From the NCBI RefSeq assembly GCF_000517385.1, contig NZ_BAUW01000028.1, positions 1-41,752 of the forward strand: a stretch of DNA of 41,752 bases, in the 5' to 3' direction. Of the stretch, positions 8,932 to 18,483 are shown piece by piece. The DNA comes from Mesobacillus boroniphilus JCM 21738. GTDB taxonomy: Bacteria; Bacillota; Bacilli; Bacillales; Cytobacillaceae. How positions within the stretch are numbered: the first letter of the stretch is position 1; each line of letters begins with the position of its first letter. The position numbers were made by a program, and so were the translations under genes. The notes beneath the pieces were generated by a model that saw only the letters and a list, made by a program, of their open reading frames with translations, searched no databases and was not told where the DNA came from.

Positions 8932-10583
8932 TTACTTTTTCAGCCACCACTTGGAGATTTCATAAAAATCATCCTTCGCGTGGAAAACATAGCCTTCAAG
9001 ATTCACCGGCATTACCCTGTGCACGTTAGGATAATAGAGGAATGTGTATGGCTGGTCTTCAGCCAGCATCTTATAGATGTCTGCATATGCTGCCTTATAT
9101 TCATCCTGATCCAAAATCTGTTTCGCTTCTTCCATCAGCTTATCTGCTTCAGGATTTGAATACCAGACGAAGTTCAACCCTTTTTCCATCTGGCTTGTGT
9201 GGAAAATATCATATTGATCTGGGAATGTAGACAAGCTCCATCCAAGAACAAGGGCGTCATAGTTCCAGTTCGGTGCGGAAATCTGCTCTATGAAGCACTC
9301 CATTCCACGATTTCCGGCTTCGCTTCGATTCCTACTTCCTTCAACTGTTCCTGAAGGACTACGACGATATCTTCACGGACTTTATTGCCCTGGTTTGTTT
9401 TAACAGTGAAGGAGAATTTCTTGCCATCCTTATCCAGGATTCCGTCTCCATCAGTGTCTTCCCATCCAGCTTCGGCAAGCAGTTCCTTTGCCTTATCAAC
9501 ATCGTAACCAAAAACCGGAACGTCATCATTATACGCAAAAGAAAGCGGACTTTCCGGTACGTGCGCAACTTTGCCGTCACCATTCATGACAGAAGAGACA
9601 ATTGCTTCCCTGTCTATCGCATGAGTGATAGCCTGACGTACTTTCTTATCTTTAAACAAATCATTCTTCTGGTTATAGCCAAGGTAGGTGTAAGAAAGTC
9701 CTAAGCCTGATTCCACTTTCACACCTGGGAATGATTTAACGGTTTCAATGTCCGTGCCAGGAACACCAGCTGCAAAGTGGATATCACCAGCCTGGATCTG
9801 GGCGATCATTGCATCCATATCAGGAACAATTTTATAAGTGAGAGTATCTAGATATGGTCTGCCCTGGAAATAATCATCAAATGCCTCAACCTTTACATAT
9901 TCCCCGTCTTTCCATTCAACAAATTTGAATGGACCAGTACCAACCGGTTTCTTCGTGTTGAACTCATGCTCACCAAGCTCGGCAACAGGGACATCCTTAA
10001 GGATATGCTCAGGCAAGATAAAGTAGCTTAGCGAAACTGGATAGAAAGAAGCATCCTTCTTGCTCAGCTTGAACTCAACAGTATAATCATCAACTTTTGT
10101 GACAGATTCCATTGCTTCAAAGGCAGACCCGCGCTCACCATTGTAATCAGGATCCTTTGGAATACTGAAAGTGAATACCACGTCATCAGCAGTGAACTCT
10201 TCACCGTCATGCCATTTGATTCCCTTTTTCAATTTCGCTGTAAATGTCAGCCCATCTTCAGAAATATCAATAGACTCTGCCATGCTCATCGTCGGATTGA
10301 ATTCCGTATCAGATGATACAAGACCGTCAAAAATAAAACCTTCAATATTCGAGCTTGCTGTGTCAGTCGAATAAAGTGGATTGAACACTGTAGGTGAACC
10401 GGTAGAACCAATGATCAAATCCCCGCCTTGCTGTGGACCAGTTGCCTCCTCTTCTTTCTTGCCATCATCTCCAGCAGTTTCTTTCGGGTCCTCAGAAGTA
10501 TTTCCTCCAGTACAGGCTGTCAGGAAGATCGATAAAATCAGGGTAAGACTAATCAACCACCACGAAGCTTTTCTTAATTTCAC
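8932..10583 (-). CDS. appA: Oligopeptide-binding lipoprotein AppA, one frame break
   Basis: Family 5 substrate-binding lipoprotein. The signal peptide ends in the lipobox LTAC (Cys23). KPVGTGPFKFVEW and the SPLSFAYNDDVPVFGYD region follow. The frame breaks near 9293: the first frame ends EIVEWSAS and the next frame supplies FIEQISAPNWNYDALVLGW onward. One extra T in a T run restores EIVEWSAFIEQISAPNW, which matches B. subtilis AppA as I recall it, and gives 550 residues. The start is GTG with AAGGGGG 7 nt upstream. B. subtilis 168 appA also carries a frameshift, but at least fifteen other breaks in this window favour sequencing error here. Confidence 0.87.
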
Positions 10584-10801
10584 ATCATTTCCCCCTTAGG
10601 TTTTTCACTAGATTTTTTTGCCATTTACGAATCCTTTGTTGTTCGTAGTAGTTATTGCATTCTCACATGCTTCGAGACTCATTTCAAAGAGGACTCAAAA
10701 TTAGTAATACATTTTTGCTAAAAAGGGCAACAAAACTTGCGCAAATAGCTTAAACAATAGAAAGGTGCCGGTATCTCCTCCTTTCAAGTCCTGCTCCTTC
10801 C

Positions 10802-11822
10802 CTATGTATATAGATGGCAGGCTACAAAATGGTTGCTCTTGACTTCTTTGAAGTCAGGGTTCACTTGTCTGCAAAGGTCAAATGCGGCTGGGCACCTTGT
10901 ATGGAAGACACACCCTTTTGGAGGGTTTGCCGGGCTTGGCAGTTCTCCTTTTAAAATAATCCGTTCCCTTTTCATGGAACCTTTCTTTCTAGGCACCGGC
11001 ACTGCTGACAGCAAGGCCTGTGTGTATGGATGCAGCGGTTCGGTATATATCTCTTTTTTTGAAGCAAGCTCCATCATTTTCCCGAGATACATGACACCGA
11101 CCCTGTCGCTTATATGCCTGACAACGCTTAGGTCATGGGATATAAAGATATAAGTAAGACCGAATTCTTCCTGAAGGTCTTCCATCAGATTGATAATTTG
11201 CGCCTGGATTGAAACGTCCAATGCCGACACAGCTTCGTCGGCAATGATTAGTTCAGGGTTCAATGCCAGAGCTCTTGATATCCCGATCCTTTGACGCTGT
11301 CCGCCTGAAAATTCATGTGGATACCGATTGATGAATGAAGCATTGAGCCCTACCTTCTCCAACAGAATTTCGACCTTCTCATCCCTTTCCTTGCTTTTAT
11401 GCAGATGATGGGTATCAAGCGGTTCCCTAATGATTGATCTCAGTGTTTTCCTAGGGTTAAGAGACGCGAACGGATCCTAAAAATCATCTGGATGTTTTTT
11501 CGTACATCCTTGCGAAGTTCACTTTCAGATAGATGGGAGATATCCCTCCCACTAAAAATGATCTTCCCATCCGTAGGTTCATAGAGTCGGATAATGGTCC
11601 TGCCGACTGTTGATTTGCCACAGCCTGATTCTCCGACGATTCCTAAAGTCTCACCCTTATTCACCTTCAGATTTATTCCATCGACTGCTTGATATGACCT
11701 ACTGTCTTTTGCAGCAAGCCGGATTTTACAGGAAAGTGCTTTTTTACATCCTGTAATTCAAGCAAGGTTTCAGAACTATATTCCTGTGTGTTCTTTTCCA
11801 GGATTTCATTTGGTGAGGTCAT
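10802..11822 (-). CDS. appF: Oligopeptide ABC transporter ATP-binding protein AppF, two frame breaks
   Basis: Three partial frames together encode a complete AppF of about 340 residues. The first begins at 11822 ([10 protein letters not shown]) and breaks near 11688; one extra G restores [20 protein letters not shown]. The second carries Walker [10 protein letters not shown] and breaks near 11478; one extra base restores [15 protein letters not shown]. The third holds the signature SGGQRQR, Walker [14 protein letters not shown] and the cysteine-rich C-terminus ([15 protein letters not shown]). The Walker B tail reads DEA rather than the usual DEP. The start codon overlaps the appD stop as ATGA, with AAGGAG 8 nt upstream. 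A 218-bp gap before appA holds no gene that I can recognise. Confidence 0.85.
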
Positions 11823-12802
11823 TTCTTCATCTCCTTGCTATCATGCAAAAAGCACCTTACAGAACGATTGGCGTATTTTCTTACAAGCTCTGGCATTTCA
11901 CTGGAACAGCGCTCAAACGCATGCGGGCAGCGGGGCGCAAAACGGCAGCCTTTTGGGAGATTCTCAGGTGACGGAACATTACCTTCTATGGAGGCAAGCC
12001 GTGAATGGTCTTCGTCGATCGATGGGATGGAACCCATAAGGCCAATGGTGTAAGGATGCAGCGGATTTTCAAAAAGATCTTCTACTATTGCTTCCTCTAC
12101 TACCTGCCCTGCATACAGGACGACGACTCGGTCAGCAACTTCAGAAACTACTCCCAGGTCATGGGTAATGATTAGGATTGATGTTTCAAACTTTGTGCTC
12201 AACTCCTTCATCAAGTCCAATATTTGCGCCTGGATAGTTACATCCAATGCAGTTGTCGGTTCATCAGCAATCAATAACTTGGGGTTGCAGCTCATCGCCA
12301 TCGCAATCATCACCCTCTGGCGCATTCCTCCCGAAAGCCTGTGAGGATAATCATTGATTATTTCCTTTGCACGGGAAAAACCCACCAACTCCAGCATCTC
12401 AATCGCCTTTTTCTTTGCCATAGCATTATTCAAGCCCTGATGGTATGTCAGGACCTCCATGATTTGTTCACCGATGGTAAGTACAGGATTGAGCGATGTC
12501 ATTGGTTCCTGGAAAATCATCGATATATCATTACCGCGGATTTTGCACATTTCTTCCTCGCTTGCCTTGGCAAGATCCCGTCCATCAAAATGGATCTGCC
12601 CGTCCACAATTTCTCCGGGAGGACTAGGTATAAGTCGCATAATTGATAGAGAGGTAATGCTTTTTCCGGATCCTGATTCTCCTACCAATGCGACAGTTTC
12701 CCCTCTATTGATGACTAGATCAACCCCGTCAACTGCTGGAATCATTGTCTTTTTCCTTTTAAAATAGGTTTTAAGATTCTTTAGTTCCAATAAGGCTGTC
12801 AC
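11819..12802 (-). CDS. appD: Oligopeptide ABC transporter ATP-binding protein AppD
   Basis: First gene of the app operon, 327 residues and intact. Walker [10 protein letters not shown] lies near residues 42-50, the Q-loop [12 protein letters not shown] near 98-109, then the signature LSGGMRQRV and Walker [14 protein letters not shown]. The C-terminal block [15 protein letters not shown] is typical. Sequence and length closely follow B. subtilis AppD. The start is GTG with only a weak upstream GGCGGTG, so initiation may be inefficient. The stop overlaps the appF start. The long upstream region (12803-13427) contains a tandem array and the fabF terminator. I could not fix the operon promoter. 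Confidence 0.92.
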   Translation of the reverse strand: MTALLELKNLKTYFKRKKTMIPAVDGVDLVINRGETVALVGESGSGKSITSLSIMRLIPSPPGEIVDGQIHFDGRDLAKASEEEMCKIRGNDISMIFQEPMTSLNPVLTIGEQIMEVLTYHQGLNNAMAKKKAIEMLELVGFSRAKEIINDYPHRLSGGMRQRVMIAMAMSCNPKLLIADEPTTALDVTIQAQILDLMKELSTKFETSILIITHDLGVVSEVADRVVVLYAGQVVEEAIVEDLFENPLHPYTIGLMGSIPSIDEDHSRLASIEGNVPSPENLPKGCRFAPRCPHAFERCSSEMPELVRKYANRSVRCFLHDSKEMKK

Positions 12803-13113
12803 GTTTTTTGCACACCGCCTATCCCAATGAAATTGATATTAAGAGAAATGACTTTCTGACCAAGTAAAAGATTCATATAATTATTAATTATTAGAAACAG
12901 TGTTCTTTTATTACACTTTCATTACTTTTTTCACTGCATTATTTTTTTCTTAGGATTTAGATAATGACCCTTTGTAGGTAAATTGTTTTAGCAGGAAAAT
13001 AGAATGAGGTCTCTATTAATCATTCTGGAAATGATGGGATTGTTGGTGATTTGGATGTTAGCTTTCTTCGAAGGAGAGTTTTTTGGTGTGTATTGGCCTT
13101 TAAGGTGCTTTCC

Positions 13114-13321
13114 TTTTACCCAAATGCGGGAGTTGGTTCATTATGGGGCAATGCAGACGTGTTGCTTTTACCCAAATGCGGGAGTTGACTCTTTTTCGGG
13201 CAATGCAGACGTGTTGCTTTTACCCAAATGTTGAAGCTGACTCTTTTTCGGGCAATGCAGACGTGTTGCTTTTACCCAAATGCGGAGGTTGACTCTTTTT
13301 CGGGTAATGCAACCTCCCTGA
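13114..13321. repeat. Tandem array of four 52-bp repeats
   Basis: Four contiguous units start at 13114, 13166, 13218 and 13270, exactly 52 bp apart. Units 1-3 are nearly identical, unit 4 diverges at its end, and a fragment (ACCAAATGTAGGA) near 13329 may be a fifth remnant. Each unit begins TTTTACCCAAATG and, 26 bp later, has a related block TTTTTCGGGCAATGC, so the unit looks like a dimer of 26-bp half-units. The period is not a multiple of three and every frame is interrupted, so it does not encode a repeat protein. The array sits between the appD start and the fabF terminator. The rest of 12803-13113 is AT-rich with no clear gene. Confidence 0.85.
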
Positions 13322-13360
13322 CCTTGTAACCAAATGTAGGAACTAGATGAAATACAAATT

Positions 13361-13402
13361 AAAAAAGCAGAAACCCTAAATCAAAAAGGGTTTCTGCTTT
13401 TT
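13361..13402 (-). terminator. Terminator of the fabH-fabF operon
   Basis: A 15-bp perfect stem (AAAAAGCAGAAACCC / GGGTTTCTGCTTTTT) with an 11-nt loop has A/T runs on both sides. It lies 25 nt after the fabF stop and can work in both directions. Confidence 0.9.
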
Positions 13403-13427
13403 ATAGCTGAAGGAGTTCTCTTCCTCA

Positions 13428-14672
13428 TTAAGCGTCGTATTTTCTGAATGCGATTGTCGCATTATGGCCGCCGAAGCCCAAGGAGTTGCTGATTGCCGCA
13501 TTTACTTGCTGCTTGCGAGCTGCGTTTGGCACATAATCAAGGTCACAGTCTGGGTCCGGTGTTTCCAGGTTGATGGTCGGCGGCAGGATTCCTTCCTTCA
13601 AAGCCAGAATCGTGAAAATCGCTTCGATTCCGCCTGCTGCACCAAGCAAGTGGCCTGTCATCGATTTTGTTGAACTGACGGCAAGCTTGTATGCATGCTC
13701 CCCAAACACTGTCTTGATCGCCATTGTTTCGTATTTATCATTATATTCAGTACTTGTTCCGTGAGCGTTGATATATCCTACCTCTTCTGGTGCCATGCCT
13801 GCATCGTCAAGTGCCATTTTCATCGCTCTTGCTCCGCCTTCCCCTTCAGGAGCTGGCGCGGTAATATGATAGGCATCTCCAGTAGCACCGTAACCAACGA
13901 TTTCTGCATAAATTTTAGCTCCACGGGCCAATGCATGATCCAAATCTTCAAGGACAACGATTCCTGCACCCTCACCCATAACAAATCCATCACGTTCTTT
14001 ATCGAATGGTCTGCTCGCTTTTTGCGGATCCTGGTTAGTAGATAGTGCTGTATTTGCACAGAATCCTGCAAACGACATTTTTGTGATTGGAGCTTCTGCG
14101 CCGCCAGTAACCATCACGTCAGCGTCGCCGCGCTGGATCACCTTGAAGGCATCTCCGATAGAGTTGGTTCCAGTCGCACACGCTGTGACTGTACAAGAAT
14201 TAAAGCCTCTTGCTCCAAGTGTAATCGAAACCTGTCCTGTTGCCATATCAGGAATCATCATCGGTACGAAGAATGGGCTGACCCTGCGATATCCCCTGTT
14301 CATGAATGTTTCATGCTGCTGCTCAAACGTCTCCATTCCGCCGATTCCTGAGCCGATCCACACACCGACTCTAGGTGCGTTTTCATCGGTAATTTCAAGA
14401 CCGGAGTCCTTTACAGCCATCAAAGATGCCGCGACTGCATAATGAGTAAAACGGTCCATCTTCCTTGCGTCTTTCCGGTCCATAAAGTTCTCAACATTGA
14501 ATTCTTTTACTTCTGCTGCCACCTTTGCAGGAAAGTCATCTGCATTTAATCTCGTCACCGGGCCGATTCCCGATACACCTTCAATGATATTGTTCCAGGT
14601 AGTTCCCGCATCATTTCCAAGAGGCGTAACAGCCCCAATTCCAGTAACAACGACTCTGCGTTTCTCCATCAT
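13428..14672 (-). CDS. fabF: Beta-ketoacyl-[acyl-carrier-protein] synthase II
   Basis: Condenses acyl-ACP with malonyl-ACP in each elongation round of type II fatty acid synthesis. At 414 residues it has the normal length. The nucleophile is Cys165 in [13 protein letters not shown]. The two catalytic histidines lie in [11 protein letters not shown] (about 305) and [13 protein letters not shown] (about 342), giving the Cys-His-His triad of elongating condensing enzymes. AAAGGAG lies 8 nt before the first of two adjacent ATGs. It follows fabH by 57 nt, and both are under the FapR-type operator upstream of fabH. Confidence 0.97.
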   Translation of the reverse strand: MMEKRRVVVTGIGAVTPLGNDAGTTWNNIIEGVSGIGPVTRLNADDFPAKVAAEVKEFNVENFMDRKDARKMDRFTHYAVAASLMAVKDSGLEITDENAPRVGVWIGSGIGGMETFEQQHETFMNRGYRRVSPFFVPMMIPDMATGQVSITLGARGFNSCTVTACATGTNSIGDAFKVIQRGDADVMVTGGAEAPITKMSFAGFCANTALSTNQDPQKASRPFDKERDGFVMGEGAGIVVLEDLDHALARGAKIYAEIVGYGATGDAYHITAPAPEGEGGARAMKMALDDAGMAPEEVGYINAHGTSTEYNDKYETMAIKTVFGEHAYKLAVSSTKSMTGHLLGAAGGIEAIFTILALKEGILPPTINLETPDPDCDLDYVPNAARKQQVNAAISNSLGFGGHNATIAFRKYDA

Positions 14673-14729
14673 TATTGCATCTCCTTTATCTATACTCTTA
14701 ATTTATATAGAGTTCATCTTATTATTGGT

Positions 14730-15662
14730 TTATTTACCCCAGCGCATTGCGATTGCGCCCCATGTCAAACCGCCGCCAAAGCCAACCATTACTAGTATAT
14801 CGCCATCCTTGATTTTACCTGCCTCCAGCTCTTCAAAAAGCGAGATCGGTATCGACGCGGCTGATGTATTTCCGTATTTATGAATGGTTTTTGACATTTT
14901 TTCCACCGGCAGCTCAAGTCGCTGACGGGCAGATTCCATAATCCTGATATTAGCCTGGTGGGGAATCAGGAAATCAACATCCTCTTTTGTTAGCCCGGCT
15001 TTTTCAAGGACATTTATGCTGCTCTCCCCCATTTGCCTGACAGCAAATTTAAATACTTCACGGCCATTCATCACAATATAATCATCCTGATACAGATGCT
15101 TTCCGCCTGATCCGTCAGATCCGAGTTCGAAGGAAAGAACTCCTCTGCCATCAGATACAGGTCCCATGACAACCGCACCCGCACCATCACCAAACAGCAC
15201 AGCTGTGTTACGATCGTTCCAATTGGTTATCTTGGATAGCTTTTCTACACCTACTATTAAAACATACTTATAAGTCCCTGCTTCAATAAATTGTTTTCCT
15301 GTTACCATTCCATACATGAATCCGGCACATGCAGCACTCAAATCCATTGCGGCTGCTTTTTTCGCACCAAGTTTATTCTGGAGCATACACGATACGGTTG
15401 GGAAAGGCTGGTCAGGTGTAACTGTCGCCACTAGAATCAAATCGAGGTCCTCGGCTGAGATCCCAGCATTAGCTATTGCCTCAACAGCAGCACGATAAGC
15501 TAAATCTGATGTGTTCATATCATCGCCTGCTATTCTTCTTTCTTCAATCCCTGTCCTTGTCCTGATCCACTCATCCGAGGTATCCATTTTCTTTTCCAAA
15601 TCAAGGTTTGTTACAACTTCCTCCGGCAAATACCGCCCAACCCCAGTTATCCCTGCATTCAT
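14730..15662 (-). CDS. fabH: Beta-ketoacyl-[acyl-carrier-protein] synthase III
   Basis: Starts fatty acid synthesis by condensing an acyl-CoA (branched-chain primers in Bacillus) with malonyl-ACP. The catalytic triad is visible: Cys112 in [12 protein letters not shown], His in [11 protein letters not shown] (about 236) and Asn in [10 protein letters not shown] (about 266). The start is the second in-frame ATG because AAGGAG is 9 nt upstream of it and abuts the first. The product is about 310 residues. First gene of the fabH-fabF operon, with a FapR operator just after its promoter. Confidence 0.96.
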   Translation of the reverse strand: MNAGITGVGRYLPEEVVTNLDLEKKMDTSDEWIRTRTGIEERRIAGDDMNTSDLAYRAAVEAIANAGISAEDLDLILVATVTPDQPFPTVSCMLQNKLGAKKAAAMDLSAACAGFMYGMVTGKQFIEAGTYKYVLIVGVEKLSKITNWNDRNTAVLFGDGAGAVVMGPVSDGRGVLSFELGSDGSGGKHLYQDDYIVMNGREVFKFAVRQMGESSINVLEKAGLTKEDVDFLIPHQANIRIMESARQRLELPVEKMSKTIHKYGNTSAASIPISLFEELEAGKIKDGDILVMVGFGGGLTWGAIAMRWGK

Positions 15663-15719
15663 GGGATCCATCTCCTTTTATATTGGATTCTGTCTATTTC
15701 ACTTTTTTATTATCAATTA

Positions 15720-15765
15720 TTATGACTTGGTACTAATTTTAGCAGAAACTGCTCTTTCACTGCAA
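15720..15765 (-). promoter_or_regulatory. fabH promoter with FapR operator
   Basis: On the minus strand TTGCAG (15760-15765), an 18-nt spacer and TAAAAT (15736-15741) form a promoter. The following 17 bp (15720-15736) read TTAGTACCAAGTCATAA. The left half matches the FapR palindrome TTAGTACCTGGTACTAA perfectly and the right half at 5 of 7 positions. In B. subtilis FapR represses fabHA-fabF from such a site and is released by malonyl-CoA. Position over the start site fits repression. Confidence 0.8.
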
Positions 15766-15947
15766 CTGAAAATTAACAATTCCGCTCCTGCCCTAGTCCA
15801 CGTTGCCAGATGAATCATAAACTGACAGTGAAGACTAATGCTTTTGGGCCGGTTGTGGACGGCATAAGGCAGTCTGAAATAAGCCAGTATAACCAGTTGC
15901 TTACGATTTTTTAAATTAAAAAGAAACATAGAAAGGTTGGAGTGAAA

Positions 15948-16258
15948 ATGGAGGATGGAAGAGACAAGGACTTATTTGGCTTTAAGCTAAAAAGAGATAA
16001 TGAAGAAAGTTCCGATCCACGTGAACAAGAGTATACTCATTTCGATCAATTTATGTTTGGACGGTCAAGATATAACGAAGAATCTAGTGAGCGAAGTGTA
16101 AAACATGATTCTCCCTCAACAAGTATCTGGGGCAAATTGATTTAGATGAAGTCATGTACCATGTAGATACACTGATCACATCAGCCAGAGAGCTCAAGCC
16201 GTTAGTGGGCAAGGTAAAACCACTTTTTGACCATTTTATGGATAAAAACAAAAGCTGA
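15948..16258 (+). CDS. Small hydrophilic protein in the yjzB position, one frame break
   Basis: Function unknown. The N-terminal two thirds are charged and low in hydrophobic residues (many Asp, Glu, Arg, Ser) with a FDQFMFGRSR patch, resembling small YppG/YqfQ-type sporulation-associated proteins. The frame stops after SIWGKLI, but one extra G in the G run at 16129-16132 continues as GQIDLDEVMYHVDTLITSA and on through an amphipathic helix to DKNKS, total about 103 residues. The continuation keeps a protein-like composition and ends inside the terminator hairpin, as expected for a real 3' end. The start may be GTG 15942 or ATG 15948; GGAG lies 5 nt before the ATG. It lies on the opposite strand to comZ and fabH. 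Confidence 0.65.
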
Positions 16259-16275
16259 GGCGAGCCTCAGCTTTT
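16250..16275. terminator. Bidirectional terminator between the yjzB-position gene and comZ
   Basis: A near-perfect palindrome (AAAAGCTGAGGC / GCCTCAGCTTTT, 2-nt centre) overlaps the stop of the plus-strand gene and lies 10 nt beyond the comZ stop on the minus strand. It serves two convergent genes. Confidence 0.88.
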
Positions 16276-16284
16276 CTATGTATC

Positions 16285-16473
16285 TTATTCTTTTGCAGCA
16301 TCTGCTTTTCCCAGCTCGTAAGCTTCGTTCATTACATTAGTGAAAAGCGTGAAAAATGGCTGCAGGTTGTCCATCGTCAATTCAATACCTGCCTCCTGTA
16401 GTTTTTGCTGAGCTTCCGGAAGGTATTTCATCGCGATTTGCATAAACTCCATAGTTTTATCATTACTTTCCAT
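16285..16473 (-). CDS. comZ: ComG operon repressor ComZ
   Basis: A 62-residue protein with the length and composition of B. subtilis ComZ, which lowers transcription of the comG DNA-uptake operon. It is highly helical (MEFMQIAMKYLPEAQQKLQEA) with a hydrophobic core segment ending LFTNVMNEAYELGKAD. AAGGAG is 8 nt before the ATG. It follows med by 24 nt, the same med-comZ pair as in B. subtilis, so the two are probably co-transcribed. Confidence 0.92.
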   Translation of the reverse strand: MESNDKTMEFMQIAMKYLPEAQQKLQEAGIELTMDNLQPFFTLFTNVMNEAYELGKADAAKE

Positions 16474-16497
16474 GAATATTGTCTCCTTCTATTGTAT

Positions 16498-17447
16498 TTA
16501 CTGGTTGGGCAAGTTGCCGGTTTCTTTATAAGAATTGATAAAAGTGCCTACTCTTTCCCTAAACTTGGAATCGACTTTAGGACTGAACTTGCCTAGGGAA
16601 ATAACTCCATCCTGAAAGTCGTATGAAAGGTTTCCTGACTTTAATTCCCCATTATTGAACTTCTCAGCTGTCAATTCATACAAGTCGTCAACATGCTGGA
16701 CAGTACTCGTCAATACCGTCGACTCACCAAAATCTGACTGGTCCGAAACATAGCCAATTATATATAAGCCTCTGTCCTTTACCCTTTCGATCACGGGTAC
16801 ATTATACCCATCTCCAGCAGGATAAATAACATCCGCTCCCTCATCCAAAATCTCGTTAAGAACATCCAGCGCTTTCTTTTGTTCATCCCAATGTCCAACA
16901 AAGCGTATGTCAACCTTCATATCTTTATTTTCAAACATCGCACCATCATAAAAACCTTCGACTTCAGGCTGCCATTCATATGCGGCGATGATCCCAACCT
17001 TGCCGGTTTCTGACATGTGGCTCGCGACCATTCCGCCAAAAAACCCATGGCATATCCCTTAAAATTTAGGCTTGTCGTGTTTTTAGTTCTGGCATCTCCA
17101 TTAAAGCTAATGAAATGTATGTCAGGATAGTTCCCTGATATCTTATTAAAATAAGCTGCGTACTCATTTCCATGCCCATATATGAGGTTAACTCCCTTGC
17201 GGTCGAACTCCTTCACTGCAGCCTCTACATCTTCCTGTGAATTCATACCTTCTTTGAAAAAGACATCAACTCCCAGGCTCGATTGGATTTGCAAAAGTCC
17301 GCGATATCCTTTCGTTCCCCACACCTGATCATTAATAGTTTCAGGCACCAACAGGCCGACTTTCTCCACCTTGCCTGTTGCTAGAGGTTGTCCGCATCCC
17401 CCAAGCAAAAGAAGGCTTACCAATATTAGCCCGAAACGTTTCAGCAT
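16498..17447 (-). CDS. med: Transcriptional activator Med (BMP-family lipoprotein), one frame break
   Basis: In B. subtilis Med raises expression of comK and so promotes competence. The protein belongs to the basic membrane protein / periplasmic-binding-like family. A signal peptide with lipobox LGGC is seen at the N-terminus (MLKRFGLILVSLLLLGGCG). The binding-protein fold follows (VGLLVPETINDQVWGTKGYR). The frame breaks in the T run at 17038-17043. One extra T restores GYAMGFFGGMVASHMSETGK and gives 316 residues, matching B. subtilis Med (317). The start is the second ATG, 9 nt after AAGGAG. Confidence 0.88.
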
Positions 17448-17567
17448 CCGATGCATCTCCTTTATGCGCCACTGTGCAAATCTTTTAAATCATTCAGTGT
17501 TCGCTATTTAAAATGGAACCGATTAAAAGAATCTTTTACCATTTTACTCTCTGGAGTATCACTTTGA

Positions 17568-17585
17568 AAAGTGATTTATTGAAAT
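17568..17585 (-). other. Short hairpin upstream of med
   Basis: An 8-bp perfect inverted repeat (ATCACTTT / AAAGTGAT) lies just after the yjaV stop and before med. It lacks a T-run, so it may be a weak terminator for yjaV, an mRNA end or an operator. I see no other signal in the gap. Confidence 0.3.
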
Positions 17586-17589
17586 TCGC

Positions 17590-18415
17590 TTAGACTCTGC
17601 TGTCCTCTATTCGAGTAAATTGCTCCTTTTGCCTCCTTAACGCCTTGCTGATTTGCTCGTTTTGACTGACTGTCCTGACTTGGATGGAATCTCTGATGAC
17701 AGGTGCTTCAACCTCATTTCTAAGTAAAGCAGTATTCTCGCCCAGCAGCTCCCGTGCACACTGCAGCCATTTGTCCTGTTCTCCACTTGCTAGTATATAC
17801 TGGCCCTGTTGGCCTGATTCAGCCATTTCCATTATCATTTTTACTGCATCATCTATATACAAGCAATCATGCGTCCACTCCCATTTCCTAATGTCAGGAA
17901 CCTTCCTGCCATTATTTGAAGAATGAGCTATCGCTTGCTGAAAAAAACACTCCTCCGGCTGCCAGGGGCCATAAATAGTCGGCAAATAGATTGTTAGAAG
18001 TGTGGATTCCCGGTTGTTGATATATCGGTTAAACTTTGTTTCTGACTCCCTAAAATTCATGTTTTCCTCTGCAAAAAATGCAGGTAGAATGATAGCTGTC
18101 GGCAGCTCTTTCAAATGACGATTTTCTAATCTTCTGAGAAGTGCATCCAATAAACTCATTACCATTTCGAGTCTGCAGTGACTCAAACAAAGTCACAAAC
18201 AGAAACCCTTCTGCTCGCTCAGCTTCCCAACCTTGCAGACTGATCTCTGAAAAGTTGGCATTCCTGCCGATCTCGAGACGTTTTTCCTCTGTAAAATAAT
18301 CATCTATGTTTCCTGACTGATGGATTCCATCTATCTCAAAGCCTAGATCAAGCATATGACGACATAGACTATATCCTATAAAGTCATATATTCCGAGAAT
18401 CGTTGCCCTTTCCAT
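17590..18415 (-). CDS. yjaV: YjaV-like NAD(P)-binding epimerase-type protein, one frame break
   Basis: Rossmann-fold protein of the extended SDR/epimerase type, function unknown. The N-terminus (TILGIYDFIGYSLCRHMLDLG) is a degenerate GxxGxxG-like nucleotide site. The middle has ESTLLTIYLPTIYGPWQPEE, typical of NAD-dependent epimerases, followed by DCLYIDDAVKMI. The frame changes near 18165. Removing one A from an A run gives ESLQTRMVMSLLDALL and a 274-residue protein. AGGAGGAG precedes the ATG. It lies between yjaU and med as in B. subtilis. The catalytic YxxxK motif is not obvious, so enzyme activity is uncertain. Confidence 0.78.
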
Positions 18416-18483
18416 ATTGAACTCCTCCTTGCAAATACTCTCTTGTATCCTATGAATCTAAAACTGAAAATATTTACAGGGAG

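Noticed and set aside
10617-10660. Regulatory hairpin in the appF-appA gap (TACGAA / TTCGTA)
   Set aside because: Six-base stem with a long AT-rich loop and no T-run; not distinguishable from chance.
12873-12890. CodY box before appD
   Set aside because: The best candidate in the appD upstream region matches only about 9 of 15 consensus positions, close to background for AT-rich DNA.
13004-13234. Plus-strand frame of 76 codons running into the 52-bp array
   Set aside because: The C-terminal half is translated repeat DNA whose period is not a multiple of three, the N-terminal half has no family resemblance, and the start lacks a good ribosome binding site.
13114-13321. CRISPR array
   Set aside because: The repeats are contiguous with no unique spacers and no cas genes are nearby. 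The same applies to the arrays at 22782 and 23970.
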